From Chelydra serpentina (Eukaryota > Chordata > Testudines > Chelydridae), in the NCBI GenBank assembly GCA_037349315.1, contig JBAIAC010000006.1, positions 21,363,501 to 21,427,500 of the forward strand: 64,000 nucleotides of DNA, in the 5' to 3' direction. Position 1 is the first letter of the stretch. The number at the start of each line of letters is the position of its first letter. Made by a program: the position numbers and the translations under genes. Positions 38,613 through 50,019 of the stretch are shown here, piece by piece. A model generated the notes under the pieces. That model did not search any database. It had not been told where the DNA came from and saw nothing but the letters and a program-made list of their open reading frames with translations.

Positions 38613-39710
38613 AAGAAAAGCAAATTAATACAATTAGCCAAGTTGCTGTGATCGTTTTAAAACTTGATTAGCAACCAAGCTGGAGTATGCTACTGACAGC
38701 CTTGTTTTGTGCTCACTGATGCTTTCAGTCAAGCCCGACCCCATGCTTCCCCTGATTATTTGGATGCTAAACTATATTTAAATAAGTGTTAGGCTGAATT
38801 CGAGAAAAACTAAGAAATTCATCTTTCAATTAAAGCTCTAAAGTCCTGCAGAGAGACTGCTGAGTTTGCTTTCAAAATAAATGAGAATTTGCTTAATATT
38901 TTTATCTTTAATAAACATTTCATATAAAGATTCCACCCTTTTTCTTTTCTTTTCTTTTTGAGAGGACTAACAGGTTCTTCCTACCAGTGGTTACCATCAT
39001 ATTAAAAAGTGACCTTTCTTTTAGTAACCTTGATAAAGTGGTTCCTAACCATTCCTTGTGTATTCGATTATGAGCAAATGTTCCGTAGGCTGACATTGTT
39101 ATTCATCAGTACTATACTGGGTTGAAAAGGATCTTGTGAACTTTTCATTACATTTTAATTCAGACATTTCACAGATTCATAGATCTGATATTATTCACAG
39201 TTTTTTCTTTAATCTTACCTTAAACCCCTCCTCCGATGCCAGTTCAATGACTGACCGACTCTACGATTTATGGCCCCAGTCCTGCAAAGGCTTCCACATA
39301 TGATTAACGTTATGTTTGTAAGCAGTCCCAGTGATGCACATGGGACTTCCCACATGCATGAAGTTAATCACAGGTGGAAATCTTTGCAGGATCAGGGCCT
39401 GTAATACACCTCACTCTTGAAATATGAAGTGTTCTACAGTATATTAGTGGGACTAAATTTTTCTTTTGATAATTTTAGGTCTTTTTTTGTTATATCCACA
39501 TTGACTAGTAAAAAGAATTCTCCCTCCCCCCACTTCGTTTTTCACTTTCTTACTAATTTTTTTTAGATAATCACATTTTATCTCAATGTGCATTTTTGCA
39601 GTAATCAAGACAGTGGATGAATGACAGTGTTCCATTTCCTGTCCTAGGCTCTTAGGGCCTGATCTTGCAAGCCCAGCTCACCTGAGCAATCCTCACTCAC
39701 ATAACTAATC
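38613..39710. other. non-coding, probable VSNL1 upstream intron
   Basis: The polypyrimidine tract for the VSNL1 acceptor lies at 38611-38625 on the minus strand. A CTTTT-rich run is at 38937-38958. No other gene or recognised repeat. Confidence 0.5.
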
Positions 39711-39714
39711 CCAT

Positions 39715-41000
39715 TGTATGAAGGGGTGAAGCCCTTACAGAACCAGGACTGAGGAAAAGAGCTGGTTAGCTACCCAAACTGTGAGAGAGAGGGGAGGGAC
39801 TTCTCTTCTCTGCAAAGGGTTCTGGGTAGGGGCGCCCTCATTAAAACCCCTGGCTCCCTCCAAACTAGAGAGTCAGAGTTGAAAGGTTGATGAGGAAGAG
39901 TCGCCTGGAGCAGTGATTCTCAACCAGGGGTCCGGGCCCCATAGAGGGCCTTGAGCAGGTTTCAGGGATGCCTCCAAGCAGGGCCAGCATTAGACTTGCT
40001 GGGGCCCAGGGCAGAAAGCCGAAGCCCCACCACCTGGGGCTGAAGCCCAGGTCCCTGAGCCCTGCCACCCGGGGCTGAAGATGAAGCCTGAGCAATGTAG
40101 CTTCGTGGGGGCCCCTGTGGCATGGGGCCCCAGGCAATTGCCCTGCTTGCTACCCACTATCAGCAGTTCTGGCTTTTATATACAGAAAACTAGTTATTGT
40201 GGCACAGGTGGGCTGTGGAGTTTTTATAGCATATTGGGGGGGCCTCAGAAAGAAAAAGGTTGAGAACCTCTGACCTGGAGGAACCTGGGCCTGCAATAAG
40301 GCATATGGAGTACTCTGAATGGGTAAATGGACTGACACTGTCTTATGGAAAGACATTCTTTGTTGTTGTGTGTTTTTTTGGGGGGGGAGGGGTCATTTAA
40401 ACTATTTTTTGGTACTTTTACTAATAGCCCCTGGACTGTGTCATGCTCATTTTAGAAACCTTCCTTTATACTGTTAAGTCTGCCATTCCAGCTATGCATC
40501 AGCTCATCACAAAACCATATCTAGGGCTCTTTCTATATGGTGTCTTAAACATCTCTGGTATCACACTCAAGTCACCTGCCAACCTCTGGTCAGGTTCTTC
40601 ACAAGCCAGCCATCCCACCCTTCACACGAACTGTCGCAGAAAGGCTGGCCAAACAAGTCAGCAGGATGCAATTCAGAGAGGTTTAGTAAAACAAAGTACC
40701 AAACATTCTTTTTTTTTTAAAAAAAGAGTAACAAGGGATACTTTTCCATAACAAAATGTCAGTCCATTTACCTGCCTAAAGTACTCCATATGTCTCATAA
40801 CTGGCTGAGATGATCCTTCCTCACCAGCCCTTCAACTCTGACTCTCTAGTTGGGAGAGAGCCAGGCATTTTATAAAGGGCTCCTGTACCTAGAACCCTTT
40901 GCAGAGAAGTCCTTACCATCTCTCTGGGTGATTGACAGTTTGGCTGATTCTTTTTCTCACTCCCAGTTCTATAAGGATTCGCCCCATCACACACTGAATT
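39715..41000. repeat. inverted duplication with asymmetric hAT insertion
   Basis: The left arm (about 39715-40440) and the complement of the right arm (about 40670-41000) align through several blocks: aactagagagtcagagttgaa, ctgcaaagggttct, catatggagtact, ggtaaatggactgaca, and ttggtactttt. The left arm holds a 362 bp hAT element and one copy of its target duplication that the right arm lacks. Divergence is moderate. The unit could be an unclassified repeat family present twice, or a true local inverted duplication. Confidence 0.8.
39911..40272. mobile_element. hAT-type MITE
   Basis: Ends CAGTGATTCTCAACC and the complement of GGTTGAGAACCTCTG. The 8 bp flanks gcctggag / acctggag match at 7 of 8. 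The empty site is preserved in the right arm of the surrounding inverted duplication, which confirms both boundaries. The interior has GC-rich blocks around gcccaggtccctgagccctg. Confidence 0.88.
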
Positions 41001-41004
41001 CAAG

Positions 41005-42960
41005 TTAACCTGGTTAGCTGAACCCACTCCTACAAAATTCTGAGCACTCCTGGACCTCCCTCTGCCCTCAACCTCCACTGACTTTCATGGGTGTGGAAGG
41101 TGCTCCTCAGCTTACAGGATCGGGTTCATATAGTCTTTCATGCACAACCTGCTCCCATCTAAGTCAATAGCAAAACTTCCATTTGTGTGTAATAAAAAAC
41201 CCACTGGAAAATATAGGGCCTGATTCTCCACTCCCCTTAGTGTGGTCATTTAAATCTGTGCAACACAGGATTAAAACACTACCATTCTGATCTGATAGCC
41301 TTTAACACCTACTGTGCCTTCACTCTGCACAGGTGTAAATGACAACACTAAATACAAGGCCCTAATCAGGTCCCCAATGTGAAGCATTGAAGAATATACT
41401 GTGGGGAAACAATTCTGAACTGGTGGAAGCATAGACAAGTCTTTTTCATCTCTAATAGCCATATGCCCAAATTAATTTGAAGTCCAGAGATTAACTTAAA
41501 CCTTAAAAAGGAATAAAAACAGATAGGAAAGAAGAACGGAATTGGAGAAATGTAATCATTAATTGCTATATAGTGAACACTCAGTAGATCGTTTACATCC
41601 AATTATTGTCAACACTTGAGGTATGAGCTGTATTTATAAACAAATATGTCAGTTCTTTCAGTAATTTTTATATTGGCCCCTTTGTCGTCTTTTACCTAAA
41701 ATGTATAATAACATAATTTCCCTTAATCTCTCCTTGTGGGCCACATGTTCTAAATAGCAGTACTTTGGTTTAGTTTTATATGATATTTTCTCCACTATTT
41801 TGCTAACAGGGTGCTCAAAATTTCATGCGGTGCTTAATTGTGTCCTGTGCACAGAAAGAAATGTCTTCCCTGGATCAGCACCTAGCACTTGTGTTTCTAC
41901 ATTCCAGTATAGCACCCAACTTTGCATTTCATATGCAAATTCAGTTTTAAATCACCTGCCAACCCTTCCCCTCCCTCCCCATCTCAAAATCTTTTTATTT
42001 TCTGCAATATTGAGTTTAAACAAACTTCCACATTTTAGAACTTAGTCTCTTTCTCATCAAGTGAGCTACTCGTTACTCTGCCCATTTCCATCATTTCCCC
42101 ACAGCCTACTTTATCTGGACTCCCATAGTGTTAGCCATCTCTCCTAGCTTTGCGTGGTTAGTGACTGTGATAGGTGTATCCCATTGTGCAAGTCTACTGA
42201 GTGATACTAGACGTGGCACTAAAGCCTCTAGATTTCTGCTCAGTACCTCTTCCCAAGTTGTCACAGTTCTGTTAATAATCTTTGTTTACAGCCCTTCCCA
42301 TTCCATCATGTATCCATCCCATAATAATCGTATCCAAACCAGTTTGTCCCAGGGGCAAGTCATAACTGTTGGCAAGTCACTTTGCCAGGACAGCACGTGT
42401 TTCAGCAACAAGAGCGTTTTGTACACCTAGAAAAAGGGGCACAGTTTCAAAGGATTTACTGGGTATGAAATGAGTGCTGCAAGTATAACTGTGTAAAATA
42501 GTGCACCCAATAGGACAAAGTATTATTAGCCAGGAATATCCCAAAGCCTTAGGGACAAATTCTGTCCTCTGTTGCATAACCACATTACGGTGCTGCACAG
42601 ATGTAACTGAAGGCACAACTGGGCTCATAGTTTCTTTAGGTATTGCCAATCTAGCAGACAGACCTGGTAACACACGCTCTGCATTTGCTTCCTATGTAAA
42701 AATCGTTAGCGTACGAAAGAAGCCCATTTTCAATCTCTTATGTTCTTTGTGAATTATAATAATCCTCATGTGGAACAACTATCAATTTATCAATTTTGTG
42801 TAGGCAAAAAAGCCTAATGCCCTTGCTTCTACTCTCATTAAAACCAGCATAAATCATTGAAGTTACACCAGTTTAAACATGGGTAAGGAAGAGACAATAG
42901 CTCTAAATGTTTGTCATAGTCAGACATGTGCTTTCAGACTGTGTGTGCCTCCCACACATT
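41005..42960. other. non-coding, no gene seen
   Basis: No supported gene or recognised repeat. Confidence 0.5.
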
Positions 42961-42963
42961 GTA

Positions 42964-43200
42964 CAGGGAACCTCAGAGTTATGAATACCTCAGGAATGGA
43001 GGTTGTTGGTAACTCTGAAATGTTCATAACTCTGAACAAAACGTTATGGTTTTCTTTCAAAAGTTTACCACTGAACATTGATCTAATACGGCTTTGAAAC
43101 TTTATTATGCAGAAGAAAAATGCTGCTTTTAACCATCTTAATTTAAATAAAACAAGCACAGAAACAGTTTCCTTACCTTGCCAAATCTTTTTTTTTAAAC
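42964..43200. mobile_element. mariner-like MITE, truncated second copy
   Basis: Starts CAGGGAACCTCAGAGTTATG after a TA dinucleotide (42962-42963). It aligns with the left part of the element at 35112, including acagctttgaaac/cggctttgaaac and gcagaagaaaaatgctgctt. The right terminus is missing or too diverged to see. Confidence 0.7.
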
Positions 43201-43204
43201 TGTC

Positions 43205-44820
43205 ATTTTTACTTGATTTGTTAATTTGGATTCTTGATATTTCCATATCCTCATTTTTTTATTTATAATTATATTATTTCTAAATGTATCCATTTATTTA
43301 CATAGTCCCATTGATTCATATGCCACTTCAGATATGTAAACCAGACAAAAGCCCTTCAGGAAATAGCATTCTTCTGTAAACCTAAACTCCATTTTCCAAG
43401 AAAAAATATTTTCTCGGTTATGTGGATGTAATTATTGAAGTCAATGGAGTTGCTCTGGATTTATACTAGTGTATTTGAGCAAACAACTGGCCCAACAAAC
43501 CTATCATAATCTCTTCCATCATCATAGTCACAGAAACAAGACACTCCTTTCCTGTCTTTCTCTGTGATACATGATCCTAGTATTTGCTCACCTGCTTGTT
43601 CCACTACAGATTGTCTGATCTGCCTCAAACACCTTTCAGCAGCCTTTGATGCATCTTGCCATATAATTTCAATCTCTCTGTGTATTGTATTAGTGCTAAT
43701 TACAATGAACAGTTTAACAGAAACCTTTCATAAATGATGCTTTCTGTAAAACTTAACCAACATGTAAGGAAGCGATAATCTGGGACTGAAATCTTATGTG
43801 TTCTCATTTATTTGTTGGTCCAGTTAAACATGGTACATTATCTGCTTTGCTCTATTTGATGCAGGGAACCGAACTAGTTGATCAGTCCTGTCAGGTATAA
43901 TCTTCTACTGTAATTATACCAACTCATTTTTTCCATCTCCTTTTCAACCTCCAGTTCTTTTGTTAGCAAAATACATTTGAATTACAATCTGCAATAAGTC
44001 TCAACAGTGTCATATGACTGTCAAGTGAGCGCTGAGGCTTCTGGTTGTTGTAGATCCAATTAATTTTGGTAAGAAACCTATTATTCATAGATTTTTCTAG
44101 TTAACCATGAGATTTAGTTCAGTCTTCTAGGGTTTCTTTGCATCTCTTATTATTATGGAAGAGGTATAATCCATACTTAGCAATGAATGTACTAGCTGCC
44201 AACACACATTAATTTTCTAAAATTAAAACATTTTTACATTATGCCACAATAATCATGGTTTACAAAACATGTTTTTTTCCCTCTGAAAATCCATTAATAT
44301 GCATTAAGCAGGAACAGGAGAGCACAGCTGCACAACCACTAAGTTCTTCAAGTAGGCAGAAGGTCACTTGCTCACTGTTAGAATCTTTTCATGGAGCAAA
44401 ATTTTTGTTTAATCTATTCATTTGCTTCCAAATCATTTTAGTACGTCAATACCAAGCACTGTTGTTCAAGTGTTGCATATTCTGGAGATTGGCACATCAG
44501 CCTAAAAAAAATAATGTTTTGTTTCTAAGCAACATGCCTTGAACAAATATTTTTGAAACTTCTGTGTCAGCAAAATAAAAAGTCTACTTAATACAACCTG
44601 GGCAAAATCAAGACTTTAACTAAGACACTGACTTTAAATACCAGCAATATACCCTGAAATACTTCATGTTGAAACCCCTATAAAAGGTCATTGTAATTTG
44701 AGTCAAGATTTATTATTGTAAATATAGAGCTTCACTGTGCAACCCTTGCTCGCATTAGGGAGTACCTATTCACATAAGTCTACACAAGTGAATGAGCTGG
44801 ATTCTGATACCCTGGCAGTC
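43205..44820. other. non-coding, no gene seen
   Basis: No supported gene. Confidence 0.5.
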
Positions 44821-45047
44821 ATTCCGTAAGATGAATAGTACCTGACTTATATGAATATCAAAGGACTAGATTGCCTCATTCATGCTGAGGAGCAATGGGG
44901 ATACTCATCTGAGTGTCGGCTAGAGGTTCGCAATATAGCACAAAAGGACTGCTCAAGGAGTAAGGTACAATTCAGGAGGAGTAAAGATATCAGTATCTGC
45001 CCCAATGGGATTCCTCATGTAAGAAAGTGCTCACCAACACAAGTATA

Positions 45048-45165
45048 GGGTTGCCAATTTTGGTTGGACATATTCCCGGAGATTTCATCACGACATAATC
45101 TTTAATTAAAGATTAAACTTTAATTCCTGGAGACTCCAGGACAATCCTACTTAGGGTGGCAACCC
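45048..45165. mobile_element. small palindromic MITE (GGGTTGCC ends), left-arm copy
   Basis: Starts GGGTTGCCA and ends TGGCAACCC, flanked by TA on both sides. The interior is nearly palindromic (aatctttaattaaagatt). Present at the matching place in the other arm of the inverted duplication, so it was inserted before the duplication. Confidence 0.75.
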
Positions 45166-45336
45166 TAAGTAACTATTGCACGGTACAGAACATAGTGAGA
45201 GCAAGTGAAACCCTAGTCCCCCTCCCTCCATTGAAGTGCTACAAATAATTGATAAAGAAAATGTGGAACTAATAAGACACATGCTGAAGGCCAGAATGTC
45301 CAAAATAACTCAGTATGTTGCATGCCCTGAGAGTTA

Positions 45337-45649
45337 GGGCTTATCTACATTACCCTCTGGATTGACGGGTAGTGATCGATCCAGTGGGAGTCAATTTATC
45401 ACGTCTAGTCTAGATGTGATAAATCGACCACCGAGCGCTCTCCCGTCAACTCTGGTACTCCACCAGGGTGAGAGGCGCAGGCGGAGTCGACGGAAGAGCA
45501 TCAGCCATCGACTTACCGCAGTAAAGACACCACGGTAAGTAAATCTAAGTACGTCGACTTCAGCTACGTTATTCACGTAGCTGAAGTTGCGTAACTTAGA
45601 TCAATTCTCCTCTCCCCCCTCCACTCCTTCCCCCAGTGTAGACCAGCCC
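45337..45649. mobile_element. Harbinger MITE
   Basis: Ends GGGCTTATCTACATTA and the complement of CAGTGTAGACCAGCCC, related to the ends of the autonomous element at 57704. The flanking trinucleotides TTA / TCA are a slightly mutated target duplication. The interior contains repeated gtcgact-type motifs and an inverted pair near 45555-45595. No coding. Confidence 0.8.
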
Positions 45650-46358
45650 TCAGAATTGGAGCTGCTGAGTGCTTTGTAAAATCTGGCCCCTTATTCTAGT
45701 GCTTAAATGAAAGTTGAGCTCTTGTGAAAATCTGGCTCAGATTGTGCTCTTGAAAATCTGGTCCTGCACATTTTTGAAAATCTGGCCATGCTGTACTTCA
45801 CAACTTAGTATCTTGCTCTGATCATATTCAAATCCTTAGACGATATCTACTCATTTTCTCTTAATGTGTAAGCCCTTTGGGGCTGGCCCCTGGTCTCCGT
45901 ATACTTAGCACAGTTTTGCTACCTTGACATATTACCCTTACTCATGCTGAGTAGTACCTTACTTCCCAAGCAGCCCTGAGCAAGGGGTGACATGTAAGCT
46001 GAAGCACTGCAGGAGTAGCCTTGGTAGGCATTACACCTCAGACACCCTCCCTGCTTCTCCCTTGCTCTGGGGAGTAGTAATTAGCTGCTGCCCTACGCCT
46101 GATACAACACACACTGTGCCAGCTCAGCTGTGCTGGCTGGCACATAGCAGGGGACAAAGTCAAGCCTATGCCCACTTCTCACCTCTTCTGCCCACTCCCT
46201 GCGCACTTGTTCTAGCCCATGTCAAGTCACAATCCAGCTCCCTATGCACTAGGCAGAACCAAACACCATGTGGAATTTCCTTATTCTATTTATATATATA
46301 CAGATATATAAATTTTCACTTGCTCTCACTATGGTCTATACTGTGCAATCCTTACTTA

Positions 46359-46474
46359 CGGTTGCCAACCCTCAAGAATTGTCCTGGAGTCTCCAGGAAT
46401 TAAAGATTAATCTTTAATTAAAGATTGACATGATTAAACCTCCGGGAATACATCCAACCAAAATTGGCAACCCC
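46359..46474. mobile_element. small palindromic MITE (GGGTTGCC ends), right-arm copy
   Basis: Reverse-oriented counterpart of 45048-45165 inside the other arm, with the same aatctttaattaaagatt core. Confidence 0.75.
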
Positions 46475-46605
46475 ATGTTGGTGAGCACTTTCTTACATGA
46501 GGAATTCCATTGGGGCAGATTCTGATACCTTTACTCCTCCTGAGTAGTACCTTACTCCTTGAGCAGTGCCTTTGTGCCACGTTGCAAACCTCTAGCAGAC
46601 ACTGA

Positions 46606-46836
46606 GGCTGGAGTCAATGTAGCGTAGGTCGACTTACTGCGGTGTCTACACCGCACTGGGTTGACAGAAGACACTCTCCCATCAACTTACCTTACTCCTC
46701 TCACTCCCTGTGGAGTACCGGGGTCGACCAGAGAGCGCTCTGCTGTCGATTTAACGGGTCTTCACTAGACCCGCTAGATTGACACCTGGTGCGTCGATCG
46801 CTGGAGCGTCGATCCCGCGGTAGTGTAGGCATAGCT
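46606..46836. mobile_element. Harbinger MITE in one duplication arm
   Basis: The right end TAGTGTAGGCATAGCT and the diverged left end GGCTGGAGTCAATGTAG are Harbinger-like. Flanks TGA / TCA look like a mutated 3 bp target duplication. In the opposite arm the same site (catctgagtgtcgg) is uninterrupted, so the insertion followed the inverted duplication. Confidence 0.8.
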
Positions 46837-46929
46837 TCAGATGAGTATCTCCATTGCTCCTCACCATGGATGAGACAGTCGCAATCTATTTCTTTATTCA
46901 TATAAGTAAGCTACTATTCATCTTACCCT

Positions 46930-48440
46930 TGCACACATACCGTATCATTCATATATATATATAATGGAAAAATACAGAAAGCAAAAACACTGGGCAAGTG
47001 AAGAACTGTGGGCGTAATCTGAAATAACAGACCAATTTTCTTGTTATTTTTTACTAGGCTGCTTAACAAATTCCCTGCCGTGCCCTGGCAATAACTACAA
47101 CTCCTGACCAATCTCAGCATTGTTCCTTTCTCCTCAGGCTACTTCCGACACTGCCTTTCCTCTTACTAATGTCAGCATGAAGGATAGTTGGAAGCAAGAC
47201 AAGGCTGTAACCAGCCTGGTGATTCATCCTTTCAAATATATTTCTTGTTCCACAGAAAAATAGAAATCTAGAGCCAGAACCTACCATTCACACATAAAGG
47301 CCAAAAATCTTCTCCAAAGAACCCGGCCTGAGTAAGTAGCCGGGGGACTCTGTGAGTGGAATGGGAGAGGAATTATCCCACCCAAACAAAGGAGCAGGAG
47401 TCTATGACTGGAGTGGCCTGCTCTGGCCACAGCCCTCTCCATAAGCACCCCTGCATAATACTCTCAGGGATACACTCCAGAGGGGTATGCACCTCCACAA
47501 TGGCCTCCCCAAACCCTGTCCCATGCCTTATACAGCAAAGTGGTTCTGCTCCCCAAAGGTCCTCTGCACCCACAGGAGAGGAGACCGGATTTGTGCCATC
47601 ATGGCCCAGAAGGGGAAGGTTTATCAGAACTGTGCAGCTTTGCGGAGTGCAGAAATTTGCTGTATTCTTCCCTTTGGAAGATAGGGAGGAGCCTGAATTG
47701 CCAGATTTTCCCTTCACACGGCACTTTGGACGCAACTGTATGGTTTTAACCACACTTTTGCTGTCATTTGTGCCACACAGTGCAATTGAGGTTATAGCCC
47801 TTAATGAAAAATAAATAAATGGGGATTTTCAGTGTAACGCTACATTGAAGTTAATGGCAACAAGGCACCATTTATCGCTAACAAAACGCACTTCACACAC
47901 AAAGTGGGGGAAACAGGCCAGATTCTTATTTCTGTTACACCAGAGTAAATCCAGTGCAACTCCACTGACTTCATGCAGTTACTCCAGACTGATACTGGTT
48001 TTACCTGAGATCAGATCCTGGCTCAGTGTCTCTACCCACAATGGAAACGATCTCTCTTTACTTGGGGGGGAAAATGGAGAGTTCTGACATTATACAATGC
48101 CGTCACACACAATGAATTCCTAACTCGTTAAAAGAGTTAAATGATACAATTACTGAGTTGTTAAATAATAAACACAGCTGGAGAGAGAAAGTAAGAGGTT
48201 TAGGCAAGTGGAAAGAGTTGTTTTCAGATGCTATTTGAAATGAGATGGACAAGTGACTAGGTACTAAGATATAAAGCAGTGTTCCAAAGGGCAAGAGCTG
48301 CAGAGGAGAAAGCTCTAACAGTAGCAGTAGCCAGATTGTGTGAACTGATGCCTTTTTAGACCAACTGTGTGCCCACGCCTGACTAGTCCTTCCTCCCATT
48401 TCTGCTTATTCTGTTCCCTATCCTCTTTTGGGTGGGGTTT
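46930..48440. other. non-coding, no confident gene
   Basis: Two overlapping frames on opposite strands (47356-47814 plus, 152 codons; 47373-47753 minus, 126 codons) are the longest here. Neither shows a domain, and there is no splice or poly(A) context that favours one. I treat them as chance frames in a locally GC-richer stretch. Confidence 0.45.
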
Positions 48441-48450
48441 GGCACCTATG

Positions 48451-48993
48451 CAGGAGTGAAAGTAATATAAATTTCTTACTGGTACGGGGGCCCGGGTCTG
48501 GGCCCCCAGAAGGGGTGGGGCCTCAGGTGGATGGGGCAGGGTTGGGGGTCAGCCTCCCCCAGCCAGCCCATCCGCGCTGCCTGGGGCTCCGGTGGCGATT
48601 TAAAAGGGCCCGGAGCTCCGGCCACTGCCGCAGTAGTGGCAGCCGGGAGCCCTGGGCCCTTTTAAATCGCCAGCCCCAGGGCAGCTGCCCCTTTTGCTCC
48701 CCCCATCAACGGCCTTGCTGGTAGAGTCCCTACCGGCAGCGCTGCCAACGGGGGTGGGGGATAGGGGGGTGAAGGGGCAGCGATGTTAAAGCGCTGCAGA
48801 GTTTTCACGTTGCTGCCCCTTCCTCCTCCTCCTTTCCTCCCCCACCCCCAGTCAGGGCCCCTACTGGCAGGGTCGCTGATGGGGGGGAGGGGGGCGAGCA
48901 AAAGAGGCAGCTTTAACATCGGCTGTGTATGGGCCGGTGCCAGCTTCTTACTGGTACACCGTACCGGCCCATACCAGCCCAGTTTCACCCCTG
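48451..48993. mobile_element. hAT-type MITE, GC-rich
   Basis: Starts CAGGAGTGAAAGTAATATAA and ends GCCCAGTTTCACCCCTG. The 8 bp flanks cacctatg / catctatg match at 7 of 8. The subterminal block ttactggtac is present in inverted orientation at both ends. Two internal blocks (cgatttaaaagggcccggag and gggcccttttaaatcg) pair as a hairpin. Confidence 0.85.
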
Positions 48994-49109
48994 CATCTAT
49001 GACAGATTTCTCAGATAGTTTAGTGATATAAGGGTGGATGTCCGAAAGGGATAATGGGTAGACATGTTTTGTTTTTCTAATGCTGACAAAAAATAACCAT
49101 CTCAGTATA

Positions 49110-49312
49110 AAAACAATGGGGAGTCCGGTGGCACCTTAAAGACTAACAGATTTATATGGGCATAAGCTTTCTTGGGTAAAAATCCCAGAAGAAGTGGGTT
49201 TTTTACCCACGAAAGCTTATGCCCAAATAAATCTGTTAGTCTTTAAGGTGCCACTGCACTCCTCGTTGTTTTTGTGGATACAGACTAACATGGCTATCCC
49301 TCTGATACTTGA
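49110..49312. mobile_element. Penelope-like tail insertion with inverted tail copies
   Basis: A complete short insertion flanked by a perfect 12 bp duplication, CATCTCAGTATA (49098-49109 and 49313-49324). The left arm 49121-49182 is the inverted copy of 49199-49261 with about four mismatches and a 16 bp spacer. Both arms are the tail sequence found in Penelope-like elements (gcataagctttc ... gtgccac), and the right end continues ctcgttgtttttgtggatac. No coding part. Confidence 0.8.
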
Positions 49313-49324
49313 CATCTCAGTATA

Positions 49325-50015
49325 GGAGACAAGCAGATCAGTGGCCTCATTTCTCCGCATGCCTAGCCATTATCAGCTGCAGTGTTGTGTAGGTACTGGG
49401 TTGCTGTGAATTTTAAGGAGAGATTTGTTTTATCAGGATTAAGATGAATATTTCCTTATTTGGACTATTCTCTTCAACTCTGTCCTCATCCATAATAAGT
49501 GAAAACAGAACTTCAAAACATTTCCACCACCTATTGCTGTAATATGGGATTTATTCATATGCTAAATACCATTCAGCTGAACTTCAGTAATCATTAATCT
49601 GATTATTCAGACTGCTTCTCCCTCTCAGTACTCATTCAGTTTGATCACTGTGACAAGTTTGCAACATGTTTCATGGCAAAGTTGTCAGTTTCCAGCCGAT
49701 TTCTATGAGGTTTTTGATTGCAAGAGTTGTTGCTTCCAACAGAACACACTATCTTCCCCTACTTCAGTTCCCCTGAGTTACTGATAAGGAAGTCCACAGT
49801 CTTCTGAATATACCAAGTTCAATTTGACCACTTAAATCAAGTTGGGTGGCTGTAATGTCAGTATTGATAGGCATTTCAAAGACTTGCTTTCCAATGGGAC
49901 GGCCTGCACCATTTTCAAATGTTAAGAGATTCATCCCCTATTCAAAATACCATTTCTTGATGCTGAAATATTTGATAAGGACTGCCAAGTTGCACACTCC
50001 TCTTCGGAGAAGATG
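49325..50015. other. non-coding, no gene seen
   Basis: No supported gene. Confidence 0.5.
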
Positions 50016-50019
50016 AGCA

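Larger units (their letters stand above)
44826..46927. repeat. inverted duplication with arms of about 390 bp
   Basis: The left arm (44826-45215) and the complement of the right arm (46312-46927) share an ordered series of blocks: taagatgaatagta, gaggagcaatgg, atactcatctga, ctgctcaaggagtaaggta, ccccaatgg, gtaagaaagtgctcaccaaca, and catagtgagagcaagtg. Both arms contain the same small TA-flanked MITE. Only the right arm contains a Harbinger MITE, whose empty site is visible in the left arm. Spacer about 1.1 kb. Confidence 0.85.

Noticed and set aside
42920..43246. 108-codon minus-strand frame similar to a frame at 35076-35300
   Set aside because: The similarity comes from two copies of a mariner-like MITE, not from a gene family.
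47356..47814. 152-codon plus-strand frame overlapping a 126-codon minus-strand frame
   Set aside because: No domain, no splice or poly(A) context, and equal openness on both strands. Could be reconsidered only with transcript evidence.
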